NCBI GenBank assembly: GCA_044344795.1
Contig: JBIJCF010000004.1
Coordinates: forward strand, 68,124 to 132,123
Source of the DNA: GCA-2737665 sp044344795
GTDB lineage: Bacteria; Bacteroidota; Bacteroidia; Palsa-965
Direction: 5' to 3'
DNA: 64,000 nucleotides
The notes under the pieces are model-generated. The model was not told where the DNA came from. It saw nothing but the letters and a program-made list of their open reading frames with translations, and did no database searches. This document shows, one piece after another, positions 8,105 through 17,094 of the stretch; the first letter of the stretch is position 1; each line of letters starts with the position of its first letter. The position numbers and the translations under genes are program-made.

Positions 8105-11071
8105 TTAATCGCGCATTTTACGCTTTTTCTTTTCTTTCTTTTTTGTTGGTGGCGGCGGCGGCGGCGGAGTTGGAATCGGTTTAATTCCAAAGTCCTCGCG
8201 CACTTCTGCTTTCGGCGGATTCACCGGATTGCCGTCTTCTTTCATCTCCACAATTTCATACCCCAGTTTCGTCAAACGATCGTGCAGCTTGGTTTTGTCG
8301 CCTACCATCATGATCACCATGTTTTGTGTGCTCAACCACTTTTTTGCTAAAGCATCAATTTCAGATTTTGTAATGTTCTTCAAAATCTCAGCCTGCTGTT
8401 CGTTGTAGTTGTCGGGCAGGTTGTAATCGATGATGCGCTTCAAGTAAAACAACTTCTGGTACTGCTCTTCATAAGCCAATGCTTCTTTCTGAGAGATGGC
8501 TTTTTTCATGTACTTCAACTCGTCTTCGTTAATACCTCCGTTCGCATAGTTGTCCATGATGTTGATGAAGGAAACAATCACGCTGTCCGTAGAATTCCAA
8601 CGGAATCCGCCTGATGCGACAAACGTTCCGGTATAGTTGCTACCGTTAAATCCGGTGCGTGTTCCGTAGGTCCATCCTTTGTTTTCACGCATCTCCAAAT
8701 TCACACGACTATTGAAATGCCCGCCCAACGGATAGTTCATCAAGCCGACACGATAAAATTCTCCGGTTGCATCGTACGGTAAGCCCATACGACCGATACG
8801 AATTTCAGATTGAGCTGCATCTTTTTTATCGTACAGATAAATCTTCGTTTTCATCGCAGCATATTTCGGTGCGAAGTCGGCGTTGGTTTTGATCACCGTG
8901 TTTTTATTCTGCCAGGTGTTAAGAAAACCTATCTTGCCGACGATGCCATCTTTGCCGAGATCAGATACTACAATCAGTTTGGAAATGTTCGGAGAGAACA
9001 TTTTGTTGTAGTAATCTTTTACATCTTGAAGTGTGATGGAATTCACGGTTTCTGCAGTTCCGGAACGCGGAGTGCCCAAAATGTGATCAGCTCCGAAAAT
9101 CATGCGATTGAAGATGAAGTCGGCCATCGCACCGGGCTGTGTGCTCATATTGGCAATGCCTTCGAGCTGTTGCTTTTTCACCATGTCAAATTCCGATTGA
9201 TCGAATTTCGGCATGAATAATTTTTCCTGCAGTAATGCTAATGTCGCATCAAGGTTACGCGTAAGTGAATTGATATAAATCGTGAATTCATCATTATCGG
9301 AACCAATGCTGATGCTGCTTCCGAGCAATTCCAACTCTTCTTCAATACCTGCTGCCGAATGTTTTTCGGTGGATTGATCCAACATACGCGCCAATAATGA
9401 AGCGATACCCGCTTTAGAAGGATCTTCTTGGCGATGCCCTGCTGCAACGGTAATCATCAACATCGTGCGTGGTACTTCGCCAAATTGCGTACCGATAACC
9501 GGCATAGTATTCGCGAAGGTGTGGCGCCAAATGGCAGGTGACTTTACAGTAGGAACGGAGCCCGGAGCAGGAATAATACCGCGATCGAAATTATCTGTTG
9601 CTTTACGCATCTGTAAATTCTTGTACTCTGCACTCTCCGCAGTACCTACGCGGTATTCAGGAATTTTATAATTGTCGGGACGTGCTTTCAGTTCCGGCTT
9701 TCCTTTCGGGTAAACCGTTAACACAACAGCCGGCTTATTTTTGATGTACTTGTTGTACACGCGCATCACATCTTCCTTCGTTACTTTGTTGTAACGATCA
9801 ATGTCTTTCTGCAACATGTTTGGATTTCCGTTGAACGTCATGTAAGCTGCGAGCATACTGCCTTTTCCTTCCACACTGGATATTTGATCCAATACTGAAG
9901 TCTCCACAGACATCTTAAATCGTTTCAAATCATTTTCGCTTACACCTTTCTTTTCGAAGTCGGCCAATGCGACTCGCAATAAGCTATCTGCTTCCTTCGG
10001 AGTGTGTCCGGGGAACGTTCGTACGGAGAAAATAATATTACCTGCCAGTTCCTGACAACCGTTATACATGCTTGCACCGCCGGCTACACCGGGCACTACG
10101 AATCGATTGTACATCACGGAACCTTTGCCCTGAGATAAAATATTCGTCAGTGCATCTAGCGCAGGTTCGTCTGCATGCCAGGAATGAACGCCCGGCCAAG
10201 CTACCGTTAACTGTGGGAAGCGCACATTATCCTCGTAAGAAATCACTCGATCTTTATCCAGCGTTACCATGCGTTTCGGCATGTTCTTTACTTCAGGTCC
10301 GCGAGGAATAGAACCGAAATATTTTTCCACCAGCTTCACTACGTTAAGTGTGTTGACGTCACCGGCAACAGTAATCGTTGCATTGTTTGGTCCGTACCAA
10401 CGCAAGAAGAAGTTTTTAAGATCGCCAACTCCTACACGGTTCAAGTCTTCAATGTAACCGATCGTAGACCAGGAATAGGGATGACCTTGAGGATACATGG
10501 CTTCACCTAATTTCTCCCACACTAATCCGTACGGCGCGTTATCGTAACGTTGTCCGCGTTCGTTCTTCACGGTTGCACGTTGCACTTCAAATTTGCGTTG
10601 CGTTACCGAGTCGAGCAAGAAGCCCATACGATCTGCTTCCAGCCATAAAGCCAGTTCCAGATTATTGGCAGGAACCGTTTCGAAATAGTTGGTTCGGTCG
10701 GTGTTCGTGGTTCCGTTCATGGTTCCACCGGCTTCTGTGATTAATTTAAAATGCTGCTCATCGGCCACGTGTTCAGAGCCCTGAAACATCATGTGTTCGA
10801 AGAAGTGTGCAAATCCGGAACGACCTTCCTGTTCGCGAGCAGAACCTACATGGTAGGTAACGTCAACGTGTACAATCGGATCGGAATGATCTTCGTGAAC
10901 AATAAGGGTTAAGCCATTAGGCAATACATAACGTTCGTAAGCGATCATCATGCCGGATGGCTTTCCGGTGATCGGCGTTACCTTTTCTACCAGCTTTGCT
11001 TTACTGCCTGCCTGTGCGAATCCGACAAGGACTAAAGTCAGTGCGGCTGCGGTGAAGATTAGTTTTCTCAT
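8105..11071 (-). CDS. Secreted M16 family zinc peptidase, two-domain
   Basis: 988 residues with a signal peptide (MRKLIFTAAALTLVLVGFAQA), so it is periplasmic or outer-membrane associated. The first M16 domain has the inverted zinc motif HFFEH (residues 89-93) and the distal zinc-ligand Glu in KNERGQRYDNAPYG. A second M16-like half follows (from about residue 500) without the motif, as is normal for fused pitrilysin/PqqL-like peptidases. The C-terminus is unusual: after residue ~960 comes a run of seven prolines and then a tail dominated by lysine and arginine (KKKEKKKRKMRD). The proline run is encoded by a GGC/GCG triplet tract at 8148-8168. Confidence 0.92.
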   Translation of the reverse strand: MRKLIFTAAALTLVLVGFAQAGSKAKLVEKVTPITGKPSGMMIAYERYVLPNGLTLIVHEDHSDPIVHVDVTYHVGSAREQEGRSGFAHFFEHMMFQGSEHVADEQHFKLITEAGGTMNGTTNTDRTNYFETVPANNLELALWLEADRMGFLLDSVTQRKFEVQRATVKNERGQRYDNAPYGLVWEKLGEAMYPQGHPYSWSTIGYIEDLNRVGVGDLKNFFLRWYGPNNATITVAGDVNTLNVVKLVEKYFGSIPRGPEVKNMPKRMVTLDKDRVISYEDNVRFPQLTVAWPGVHSWHADEPALDALTNILSQGKGSVMYNRFVVPGVAGGASMYNGCQELAGNIIFSVRTFPGHTPKEADSLLRVALADFEKKGVSENDLKRFKMSVETSVLDQISSVEGKGSMLAAYMTFNGNPNMLQKDIDRYNKVTKEDVMRVYNKYIKNKPAVVLTVYPKGKPELKARPDNYKIPEYRVGTAESAEYKNLQMRKATDNFDRGIIPAPGSVPTVKSPAIWRHTFANTMPVIGTQFGEVPRTMLMITVAAGHRQEDPSKAGIASLLARMLDQSTEKHSAAGIEEELELLGSSISIGSDNDEFTIYINSLTRNLDATLALLQEKLFMPKFDQSEFDMVKKQQLEGIANMSTQPGAMADFIFNRMIFGADHILGTPRSGTAETVNSITLQDVKDYYNKMFSPNISKLIVVSDLGKDGIVGKIGFLNTWQNKNTVIKTNADFAPKYAAMKTKIYLYDKKDAAQSEIRIGRMGLPYDATGEFYRVGLMNYPLGGHFNSRVNLEMRENKGWTYGTRTGFNGSNYTGTFVASGGFRWNSTDSVIVSFINIMDNYANGGINEDELKYMKKAISQKEALAYEEQYQKLFYLKRIIDYNLPDNYNEQQAEILKNITKSEIDALAKKWLSTQNMVIMMVGDKTKLHDRLTKLGYEIVEMKEDGNPVNPPKAEVREDFGIKPIPTPPPPPPPTKKKEKKKRKMRD

Positions 11072-11090
11072 AAGACGAATGATTGAAAAT

Positions 11091-11098
11091 CAAATGTA
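11091..11098 (-). promoter_or_regulatory. -7 box of the M16 peptidase gene
   Basis: Minus-strand TACATTTG matches TAnnTTTG and lies 19 bases upstream of the ATG at 11071. Confidence 0.5.
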
Positions 11099-11188
11099 AG
11101 CATTCACAACATTAATCGGTGCAGAACTTTGTGACAGGTTGATTGTTGTGTTTAGCGGATTTTAACAAAGACAGGCTCGATTTCCGTG

Positions 11189-11196
11189 TATCTTTG
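11189..11196 (+). promoter_or_regulatory. -7 box of the bacilliredoxin gene
   Basis: TATCTTTG matches TAnnTTTG, 34 bases before the ATG at 11231. Confidence 0.55.
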
Positions 11197-11230
11197 TAGT
11201 CTAACACTTAACTAAACAAAATAGAATTAT

Positions 11231-11647
11231 ATGTATCCGGCACCATTAGTAATGCCCATGAAAGCAGAATTGACTGCAGCGGGCTTCGAAGATTTAACAA
11301 CACCAGAACAAGTTGATGCGGCTGTTAGCCAAAGCGGCACACATTTGATGGTAGTAAATTCTGTTTGCGGTTGTGCAGCTGGAGCTGCGCGTCCGGGTGT
11401 AAAAATGTCGTTGCAAGGCGATGGTCCGCGTCCGAATAAATTAACTACTGTTTTTGCAGGATTTGATTCTGACGCTGTGGCTCAGGCAAGAAAGCATTTT
11501 ACTCCTTATCCGCCATCATCACCGTCTATCGCATTATTTAAAGACGGAAAGTTGGTTCATTTCATCGAGCGTCATCATATTGAAGGTCGTTCTGCAGAAA
11601 TGATCGCGGAGCATTTGAAACAGGCTTACGCAGAGTTCTGCAACTAA
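11231..11647 (+). CDS. BrxA/BrxB family bacilliredoxin
   Basis: 138 residues, the family's usual size. The thioredoxin-like fold carries the CGC active site (Cys46 and Cys48 in NSVCGCAAG), the mark of the YphP/YqiW family, which removes bacillithiol mixed disulfides from proteins. The C-terminal part FKDGKLVHFIERHHIEGR is also family-typical. It is monocistronic between a -7 box and a strong terminator. Bacillithiol-type thiols occur in some Bacteroidota, so a de-bacillithiolation role is plausible but inferred. Confidence 0.9.
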   Translation: MYPAPLVMPMKAELTAAGFEDLTTPEQVDAAVSQSGTHLMVVNSVCGCAAGAARPGVKMSLQGDGPRPNKLTTVFAGFDSDAVAQARKHFTPYPPSSPSIALFKDGKLVHFIERHHIEGRSAEMIAEHLKQAYAEFCN

Positions 11648-11660
11648 GTAATTACGCATT

Positions 11661-11698
11661 AAAAAAGCCTCGTTATTCAAAGATGACGAGGCTTTTTT
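11661..11698. terminator. Bidirectional terminator between bacilliredoxin and gatC
   Basis: Perfect stem AAAAAAGCCTCGT / ACGAGGCTTTTTT with an 11-12 base loop and A/T runs on both sides, serving convergent genes. Confidence 0.85.
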
Positions 11699-11713
11699 GT
11701 TGTTCTATCAATG

Positions 11714-12007
11714 TTATTTCTTTTCTACCACTTTCGGTACTTTGAAATAATCGCTGTCATATTTAGGAGCATTTTGTAAAACTTCTTTGTGTGATAACGG
11801 CGGCTGGACAACATCTTCACGCAAGTGATTCGTTTCTTCCGTCATGTAAATTAATGGTTCGATGCCGTCAGTATTTAATTCATTCAACTTCTCTACGAAG
11901 CCCAACATACGATTCATATCGTTGATGATTTTTTGTTCACCTTCCGCCTCAAATTCGAGTCGTGCTAAGTGAGCTACATCCTGAACGGTTTTGCTGTCAA
12001 TTTTCAT
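11714..12007 (-). CDS. gatC: Asp-tRNA(Asn)/Glu-tRNA(Gln) amidotransferase subunit C
   Basis: 97 residues, the normal GatC length. It opens with KTVQDVAHLARLEF, the conserved N-terminal helix, and contains the LNTDGIEP segment that threads between GatA and GatB. GatC stabilises the amidotransferase that turns mischarged Glu-tRNA(Gln) or Asp-tRNA(Asn) into the correct aminoacyl-tRNA. gatA and gatB are elsewhere. Its start overlaps the plsC stop by 11 bases, so the two are translationally coupled. Confidence 0.93.
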   Translation of the reverse strand: MKIDSKTVQDVAHLARLEFEAEGEQKIINDMNRMLGFVEKLNELNTDGIEPLIYMTEETNHLREDVVQPPLSHKEVLQNAPKYDSDYFKVPKVVEKK

Positions 12008-12767
12008 AGTGTTGTAATGCTTGTTGAATCGTGTTTCTAACGTTATCGCGTAAAGTTACCAAATCTTTTTCGCCGAGGTGCTTAGTTTCAATCGGAGCGT
12101 GAACAGTTACGTAAGCTGTTCCCGGACGACCGAATGCTTTTAAAAACCCGCCGTTTTGCAGCAGCTTCCAGTTATTGTGAAACGTAATAGGTACAACAGG
12201 AATATTGTGTTCAATCGCGAGTTTGAAAGCACCATTCTTAAATGGTTTAAGTGCGCCCTTGGATGAAATGGTGCCTTCAGGATAGATGAATACGCTCTTG
12301 CCTTCATGCAGCATTTGAGCCGCTTGACGAAAAGCATCATACGAACCCATTCTGCTGCGACGATCCACATAAATATTCATAGGACTACTTCCTTTTCGTA
12401 CCGGACGAAAAAATATTCTCAAAGCCGGAGCCTTATCAATTTCGGCTTTGCCCATGTACGCAAAGTAATGCGGCATTACCACATAACTGGCCACGATATC
12501 GATGTACGACGCGTGATTCGCAACAAAAATGCACGGCGTGGGAAGTTGCTCAACAGGTGTTTCGCGTGTGACTTTAACACGCACCCCGGGAATGATCAGC
12601 ACCCAACGTGCCCACACACGCATGAGTCGAAATGCGCGCGGGTAACGTTTCGGATCGGTTAATAAAATTCGGAACACCGGATACAGTAGCAGCAGTCCGA
12701 TGATGAAGTTGAGTATGAATAGTATTTTCCACAGTGCTCGTGGAATCAGGCCGAGGTATTGGCGCAT
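11997..12767 (-). CDS. plsC: 1-acyl-sn-glycerol-3-phosphate acyltransferase
   Basis: 256 residues with an N-terminal membrane segment (about residues 12-32). The acyltransferase motif NHASYID (NHx4D) and the downstream YPEGTISSKG glycerol-phosphate-binding motif identify a PlsC-type enzyme that makes phosphatidic acid from lysophosphatidic acid. The ATG at 12767 is preceded by a -7 box only 4 bases away, so the mRNA probably starts at or next to the ATG. It is cotranscribed with gatC and diverges from trpS. Confidence 0.92.
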   Translation of the reverse strand: MRQYLGLIPRALWKILFILNFIIGLLLLYPVFRILLTDPKRYPRAFRLMRVWARWVLIIPGVRVKVTRETPVEQLPTPCIFVANHASYIDIVASYVVMPHYFAYMGKAEIDKAPALRIFFRPVRKGSSPMNIYVDRRSRMGSYDAFRQAAQMLHEGKSVFIYPEGTISSKGALKPFKNGAFKLAIEHNIPVVPITFHNNWKLLQNGGFLKAFGRPGTAYVTVHAPIETKHLGEKDLVTLRDNVRNTIQQALQHYEN

Positions 12768-12771
12768 GCGG

Positions 12772-12779
12772 CAAAGGTA
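12772..12779 (-). promoter_or_regulatory. -7 box of plsC, leaderless start
   Basis: Minus-strand TACCTTTG matches TAnnTTTG with 4 bases between box and ATG, placing the start of transcription at the start codon. Confidence 0.6.
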
Positions 12780-12815
12780 CGCATAAGAAAGGTGTGCGCT
12801 TTAAGCGGGAATGGC

Positions 12816-12823
12816 TACTTTTG
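12816..12823 (+). promoter_or_regulatory. -7 box of trpS
   Basis: TACTTTTG matches TAnnTTTG, 18 bases before the trpS ATG. Its position inside the longer reading frame supports the start at 12842. Confidence 0.6.
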
Positions 12824-12841
12824 GGCAGTAATTACAGCATT

Positions 12842-13813
12842 ATGGCAAGAATTCTTACCGGTATTCAAAGTACCAATATTCCGCATCTGGGAAATATTCT
12901 GGGCGCGTTAAGTCCTGCAGTTGAACTTTCGAAAAATCTGAATAATCACTGCATTTACTTCATTGCAGATTTGCATTCGCTGACTTCAATTAAAGATGCG
13001 GCTTTTCGCAAAGAGAGCGCGATGGCCGTTGCCGCAACGTGGTTGGCATTTGGATTGGATACGGATAAGAATATTCTGTTTCGTCAGAGTGATGTGCCTG
13101 AAGTGTGCGAATTGACGTGGTATCTGGGATGTTTTATGTCATATCAGCGTTTGCAATTGGCGCATTCGTTTAAGGATAAATCTGAAAACTTATCTGATGT
13201 GAATGCCGGGTTGTTTACTTATCCGGTGTTGATGGCTGCTGATATCTTAATGTACGATACGGAGATTGTTCCGGTTGGTAAAGATCAGAAGCAACATATT
13301 GAGTTTACGCGAGATCTTGCCGAAAAGATCAATCACCATTATAATCAAGAGTTGTTCGTTGTTCCTAAAGAGCAGATTGACGAACAAGTAATGGTTGTCC
13401 CCGGAACAGATGGTCGTAAGATGAGTAAGTCGTACAATAACTTCATCAATATTTTCTTGCCTGAAAAGGAGTTAAAAAAAGTAGTGGGAAGTATTGTAAC
13501 TGACTCAACTCCTTTAGAAGAGCCGAAAAATCCCGATACCTGCAATGTATTCGGTTTGTACAAACTGATAGGTACGGCCGAACAGACCAATGTCCTGCGT
13601 GAAAAATACCTTGCCGGAAATTTTGGTTACGGTCATGCCAAAGCAGCATTGCTCGAGTTGTTGTTAGATTATTATCGTGAGCCGCGTTCACGTTACAATG
13701 AACTTATGAATGATCGTGGTTTATTGGAAGCAGAATTGAAAAAGGGTGAGGATAAAGCGCGAAGCATCGCGACGCCGGTGTTATCACGTGTGAGAACGGC
13801 GCTTGGTTTTTAA
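12842..13813 (+). CDS. trpS: Tryptophanyl-tRNA synthetase
   Basis: Class I synthetase charging tRNA-Trp. From the ATG at 12842 (MARILTGIQSTNIPHLGN) it has 323 residues, the normal bacterial length; the upstream extension to 12734 crosses the promoter. The HIGH-class motif is PHLGN (residues 14-18) and the KMSKS loop is GRKMSKSYNNF. The tryptophan site region HSFKDK and DILMYDTEIVPVGKDQKQH are as expected. It converges on a small lipoprotein gene; the stop codons abut. Confidence 0.95.
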   Translation: MARILTGIQSTNIPHLGNILGALSPAVELSKNLNNHCIYFIADLHSLTSIKDAAFRKESAMAVAATWLAFGLDTDKNILFRQSDVPEVCELTWYLGCFMSYQRLQLAHSFKDKSENLSDVNAGLFTYPVLMAADILMYDTEIVPVGKDQKQHIEFTRDLAEKINHHYNQELFVVPKEQIDEQVMVVPGTDGRKMSKSYNNFINIFLPEKELKKVVGSIVTDSTPLEEPKNPDTCNVFGLYKLIGTAEQTNVLREKYLAGNFGYGHAKAALLELLLDYYREPRSRYNELMNDRGLLEAELKKGEDKARSIATPVLSRVRTALGF

Positions 13814-14167
13814 TTAAGGGACCGAAATACTAATCGTTTCGGGACTGCTACCACCGTTGTATGTTTTAGTTTCCAACAAATTACCGTCGACATAAACGTA
13901 AAGTTTGTAATCGAAGGTGGCTTCGTTACAATCTACTGTTAATACAGCTGCACTGCCGGGCTTTAGTTGAAGTGATGGCGAACTCCATGAATCGGATGCG
14001 GTTGAAGTTACCGTTGTTCCACCGGAAGCATCTGATGTGTAGGTGATAGTGCAAGTAGGTGTTCCGGCAGAAAATTCTCTCACATTAAATGTCACACGAC
14101 GCAGCACTTCTTCTTTGTTGCATGACGCAAAGAGAATGAGAAATGATATGGCGATACGCAGCGGCAT
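13814..14167 (-). CDS. Small lipoprotein of unknown function
   Basis: 117 residues. The N-terminus MPLRIAISFLILFASCNKEE is a lipoprotein signal with lipobox FASC, so Cys16 should be acylated; the following Asn-Lys does not force inner-membrane retention in this phylum. The mature part is rich in Ser and Thr and looks like a single beta-sandwich domain (DGNLLETKTYNGGSSPETISISVP). It lies 75 bases after the LuxE-like gene on the same strand and may be the last gene of the PiT operon. Confidence 0.65.
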   Translation of the reverse strand: MPLRIAISFLILFASCNKEEVLRRVTFNVREFSAGTPTCTITYTSDASGGTTVTSTASDSWSSPSLQLKPGSAAVLTVDCNEATFDYKLYVYVDGNLLETKTYNGGSSPETISISVP

Positions 14168-14242
14168 GGTGTAAACTTCGTTTATTTTCGCAACAAGGAC
14201 CCGTTAATTTTATAAACGGCGATTTCAAATAAGTAGTTGGTG

Positions 14243-15223
14243 TTATTCCACCATGAGATTGCAGCCGCGAACATCACTGAAATCAAATCGGCCCAATATT
14301 TCGAATTGATTTTGGTTGTGCTGCTTTCCAAGGTCGGAAGTTGCTAAGAAGCTACAACTGTATTTATTCGCGAGATCGATGATATTTATTCCGCCGGTTT
14401 TTCCTTGCTCAACATAGGTTAACGGGTCATTCATTTCGCGAATTAATATGCGCATCCACGGCGGAGTTTCAAATATTCCGTTTCCTTTGGAATACACCTG
14501 CGACAACAATTCGGTCATACCGTATTCGGAATGGATCGCAGGAATATTAAATGCGGTTTTTAATGTGTGATGTAATTCTTCCCGCACCATTTCTTTGCGT
14601 TTGCCTTTCATACCGCCGGTTTCCATCACCACAATATGTTGAAGCGGCTGAGGAAATTGTTCGGCTAGATCAAGCAAAGCATACGTGACTCCAAGCAGTA
14701 GTACTTTACGTTCGGGTTGTTGACTCAATGCGGTAAGCTGTTGTGCGAGTTCGCTGTAATTACGCAGGTAGAATCCGCTTTCCTCGTGTTTGGAACGACG
14801 AATTAACTCGTCAGCCATTACAACGAGAGAGGAACCTTCACGTTCCAGATACGATGGTAACAGCGCGAGGATAGTCCATTCTTTTTCGTCACCGTAAAAA
14901 TGGCGGAATGCTCGCAAGAAGCTTTCTTGGTATAACGATAATTTGGCAACAGGATGTCTGCTTGTTATGCTGCCGGTGGTTCCGCTGCTGGTGAATATGA
15001 TTTCCGGCTCTTGCGAAAAACTGTAAATAGTTTGCTGCTTGAAAAACTCAATCGGTAGAAACGGAATATCGTGAATGGTGGTTACCGTTTCGGGTGATTT
15101 GTGTTGCAATTCACAGAAGCGACGGTAGAACGCATTGTTGCTGAACTGGTACTGAAAGACTTCCAATGCAACAGCTTCAAAACCGTGTGCACTGTCATCG
15201 AACAGTTGAATGTCGCTTCTCAT
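14243..15223 (-). CDS. LuxE-like acyl-protein synthetase / acyltransferase
   Basis: 326 residues of the LuxE family (adenylate-forming, ANL-like). The phosphate-binding loop reads FTSSGTTGSITSRH (about residues 94-107), and the adenylate-binding segment HSEYGMTELLSQVYSKG matches the YGMTE motif of these enzymes. LuxE activates fatty acids as acyl-AMP and transfers them to a cysteine; no luciferase or LuxC/LuxD gene is nearby, so its substrate here is unknown. It is common in Bacteroidota. It follows the PiT transporter by 33 bases on the same strand and so is likely in the same Pho-box-controlled operon. Confidence 0.8.
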   Translation of the reverse strand: MRSDIQLFDDSAHGFEAVALEVFQYQFSNNAFYRRFCELQHKSPETVTTIHDIPFLPIEFFKQQTIYSFSQEPEIIFTSSGTTGSITSRHPVAKLSLYQESFLRAFRHFYGDEKEWTILALLPSYLEREGSSLVVMADELIRRSKHEESGFYLRNYSELAQQLTALSQQPERKVLLLGVTYALLDLAEQFPQPLQHIVVMETGGMKGKRKEMVREELHHTLKTAFNIPAIHSEYGMTELLSQVYSKGNGIFETPPWMRILIREMNDPLTYVEQGKTGGINIIDLANKYSCSFLATSDLGKQHNQNQFEILGRFDFSDVRGCNLMVE

Positions 15224-15256
15224 GCGACAAAGTTCTTAAAACAATTGAAACTACGT

Positions 15257-16408
15257 TTAGTATCCTAACGCGTGCATGATGAGATACGTTCCGGCACCCA
15301 CTAGTCCTGAAACCGGAATGGTAAGAATCCAGGCCCACAGCAAGTTAACGGTAACGCCCCAGCGCACTGCGCTCAAACGCTTCGTCATACCTACACCGAT
15401 AATAGAACCGGTGATAGTGTGGGTAGTACTAACAGGAACACCTAGTCCTTGAGAAACACCGTATAACGTAATTGCTCCGGCAGTTTCCGCTGCAACACCT
15501 TCCAGCGGTGTCACTTTGGTAATTTTGGTTCCCATCGTTTTAACGATACGCCAACCGCCCATCATTGTTCCTAAGCCGATTGCGGTGTAACAAACCAACG
15601 GCACCCAATCAGGAATGTGTTTGATTTTTTCTTTCAACGAGTTGCCGGTGCGCTGTTTGTATTCTGCTTTATATGCGGTGTACGTTTTTCCTTCAGGCAA
15701 AGCCACTTTTTCGTTGGTTTTGCTGTCGACGTAGCTTTGTTGCACTTTAGTCCAGCCCGGTTCTGTATGAGCAGGATTAATTGCCATTTGCTGCGCATTG
15801 AATACAATTAGTGCTGCAGCAATAATTCCCATTACTTTCTGTGAGTCACTTCCGCCATGTCCGATGGAAAACGCTGCAGAAGAAACAAGCTGTAGTCTCT
15901 TAAACCAACGTTCTGCCTTTGAAGGCATACTGCGCTTCGCCATCTGAATGATAAGCACGGTTATGATGTACGCCGTTAGCATCCCGATAATCGGTGCAAG
16001 AAAAATGAAGATGAACGTCTTGAAAATACTTTCCTGATTCACCACATCGAAAGACCCGGCGTGAGCAATTGCTGCACCTGCGAATCCACCGATAAGCGTA
16101 TGCGATGAACTGGAAGGAATTCCATACCACCACGTTAAAAGATTCCAGAAAATAGCAGCGACTAATCCCGAGAAAATTACGGCGAGATTAATACTATCGC
16201 TGTGTACAGTCTTAGCGACGGTATCCGCTACTTTCAAATCGAAAATCCAGAATGCAACGAAGTTGAAAACTGCCGCCCACAATACTGCCTGAAAGGGAGT
16301 TAGTACTTTGGTGGATACAACAGTAGCAATAGAATTCGCAGCATCGTGGAAACCGTTGATGAGATCGAACGCAATCGCAAGTACGATAATAAGAATAAGT
16401 AGAGTCAT
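15257..16408 (-). CDS. Inorganic phosphate transporter, PiT family
   Basis: 383 residues with about ten hydrophobic segments. Two family repeats are visible, each with the PiT signature: N-terminal DLINGFHDAANSIATVVSTK and C-terminal VSTTHTITGSIIGVGMTKR. A soluble loop of roughly 65 residues sits in the middle (about 205-270). The protein imports phosphate, usually as a metal-phosphate or with a cation. It lies 15 bases after the DUF47 gene, the usual partner, under a promoter with Pho-box-like repeats. Confidence 0.94.
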   Translation of the reverse strand: MTLLILIIVLAIAFDLINGFHDAANSIATVVSTKVLTPFQAVLWAAVFNFVAFWIFDLKVADTVAKTVHSDSINLAVIFSGLVAAIFWNLLTWWYGIPSSSSHTLIGGFAGAAIAHAGSFDVVNQESIFKTFIFIFLAPIIGMLTAYIITVLIIQMAKRSMPSKAERWFKRLQLVSSAAFSIGHGGSDSQKVMGIIAAALIVFNAQQMAINPAHTEPGWTKVQQSYVDSKTNEKVALPEGKTYTAYKAEYKQRTGNSLKEKIKHIPDWVPLVCYTAIGLGTMMGGWRIVKTMGTKITKVTPLEGVAAETAGAITLYGVSQGLGVPVSTTHTITGSIIGVGMTKRLSAVRWGVTVNLLWAWILTIPVSGLVGAGTYLIMHALGY

Positions 16409-16423
16409 CGTATGTAACGAGTA

Positions 16424-17059
16424 TTATGCGTATTTCACCAAAATGGTTTGAATCACGTTTGCGGCGTCTTCACATTTGTCAGTAGCAGTTTCTAATGACT
16501 GCAGTACTTCTTTGATCTTGATGATCTGAATAGCGTCTTTCTCTTCTTCGAAAAGTTTTGCGATGCCCATGTTGAATACGTCATCTGCGTGATTTTCGAG
16601 GCTGTTAATCTTCACACAAGATTCTTTAATTAACATGATTTGTTTCATGTCTTCCAAGTTCCGCACAGCAACATTCAATTCGATAGCGCCTTTCAAGATG
16701 ACGTCAGCCAACATCACGATAGGCTCGGGAAGTTCTTTGATTTTGTATAAGTCGATTCGCTTTGCAGAGCCATGAATGAAGTCCAAAACGTCATCAATGG
16801 CAGACGCTAAGGCGTGAATATCTTCACGGTCAAATGGCGTAATGAAATTGCGACTTAATTCATTAAAAATTAAGTGCGTTAAATTGTCACCCTGATGTTC
16901 CAGGTGCTCAATTTCTTTGATTAATTCTTTGCGCTTCTCAGGTTCTACATTAACCAGCTCAACTAATAACTTGGATGTTTTAACCAGATTGCTTGTCGCT
17001 TGTTCGAACAGTGGGAAGAACTTGCGGTCTTTGGGTAGTAGGAATTGTAAAAAACTCAT
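16424..17059 (-). CDS. DUF47/PhoU-like protein, PiT accessory
   Basis: Helical PhoU-related protein of the DUF47 (TIGR00153) family, thought to regulate the PiT transporter encoded next. I choose the ATG at 17059 (MSFLQFLLPKDRKFFPLFEQ), which is where the family's conserved N-terminus begins, giving 211 residues. The longer frame from 17116 adds 19 residues that fit no family pattern, and the likely -7 box (17095-17102) lies inside that extension. Conserved acidic patches (EHLEHQGDNLTH, DREDIHALASAIDDVLD) correspond to the PhoU metal-binding helices. Confidence 0.9.
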   Translation of the reverse strand: MSFLQFLLPKDRKFFPLFEQATSNLVKTSKLLVELVNVEPEKRKELIKEIEHLEHQGDNLTHLIFNELSRNFITPFDREDIHALASAIDDVLDFIHGSAKRIDLYKIKELPEPIVMLADVILKGAIELNVAVRNLEDMKQIMLIKESCVKINSLENHADDVFNMGIAKLFEEEKDAIQIIKIKEVLQSLETATDKCEDAANVIQTILVKYA

Positions 17060-17094
17060 CGGTTTGCGATTGCTAGGATAATCTTGTTCAGGGT

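Noticed and set aside
8044..8190. 49-residue N-terminal extension of TadA
   Set aside because: It crosses the terminator of the M16 gene at 8066-8098 and is antisense to that gene's repetitive 3' end; TadA family starts at 8043.
11151..11196. Possible Pho-box before the bacilliredoxin gene (TTTAG-N6-TTAAC)
   Set aside because: First repeat is poor and the distance to the -7 box is 23, not 22; a chance match is likely.
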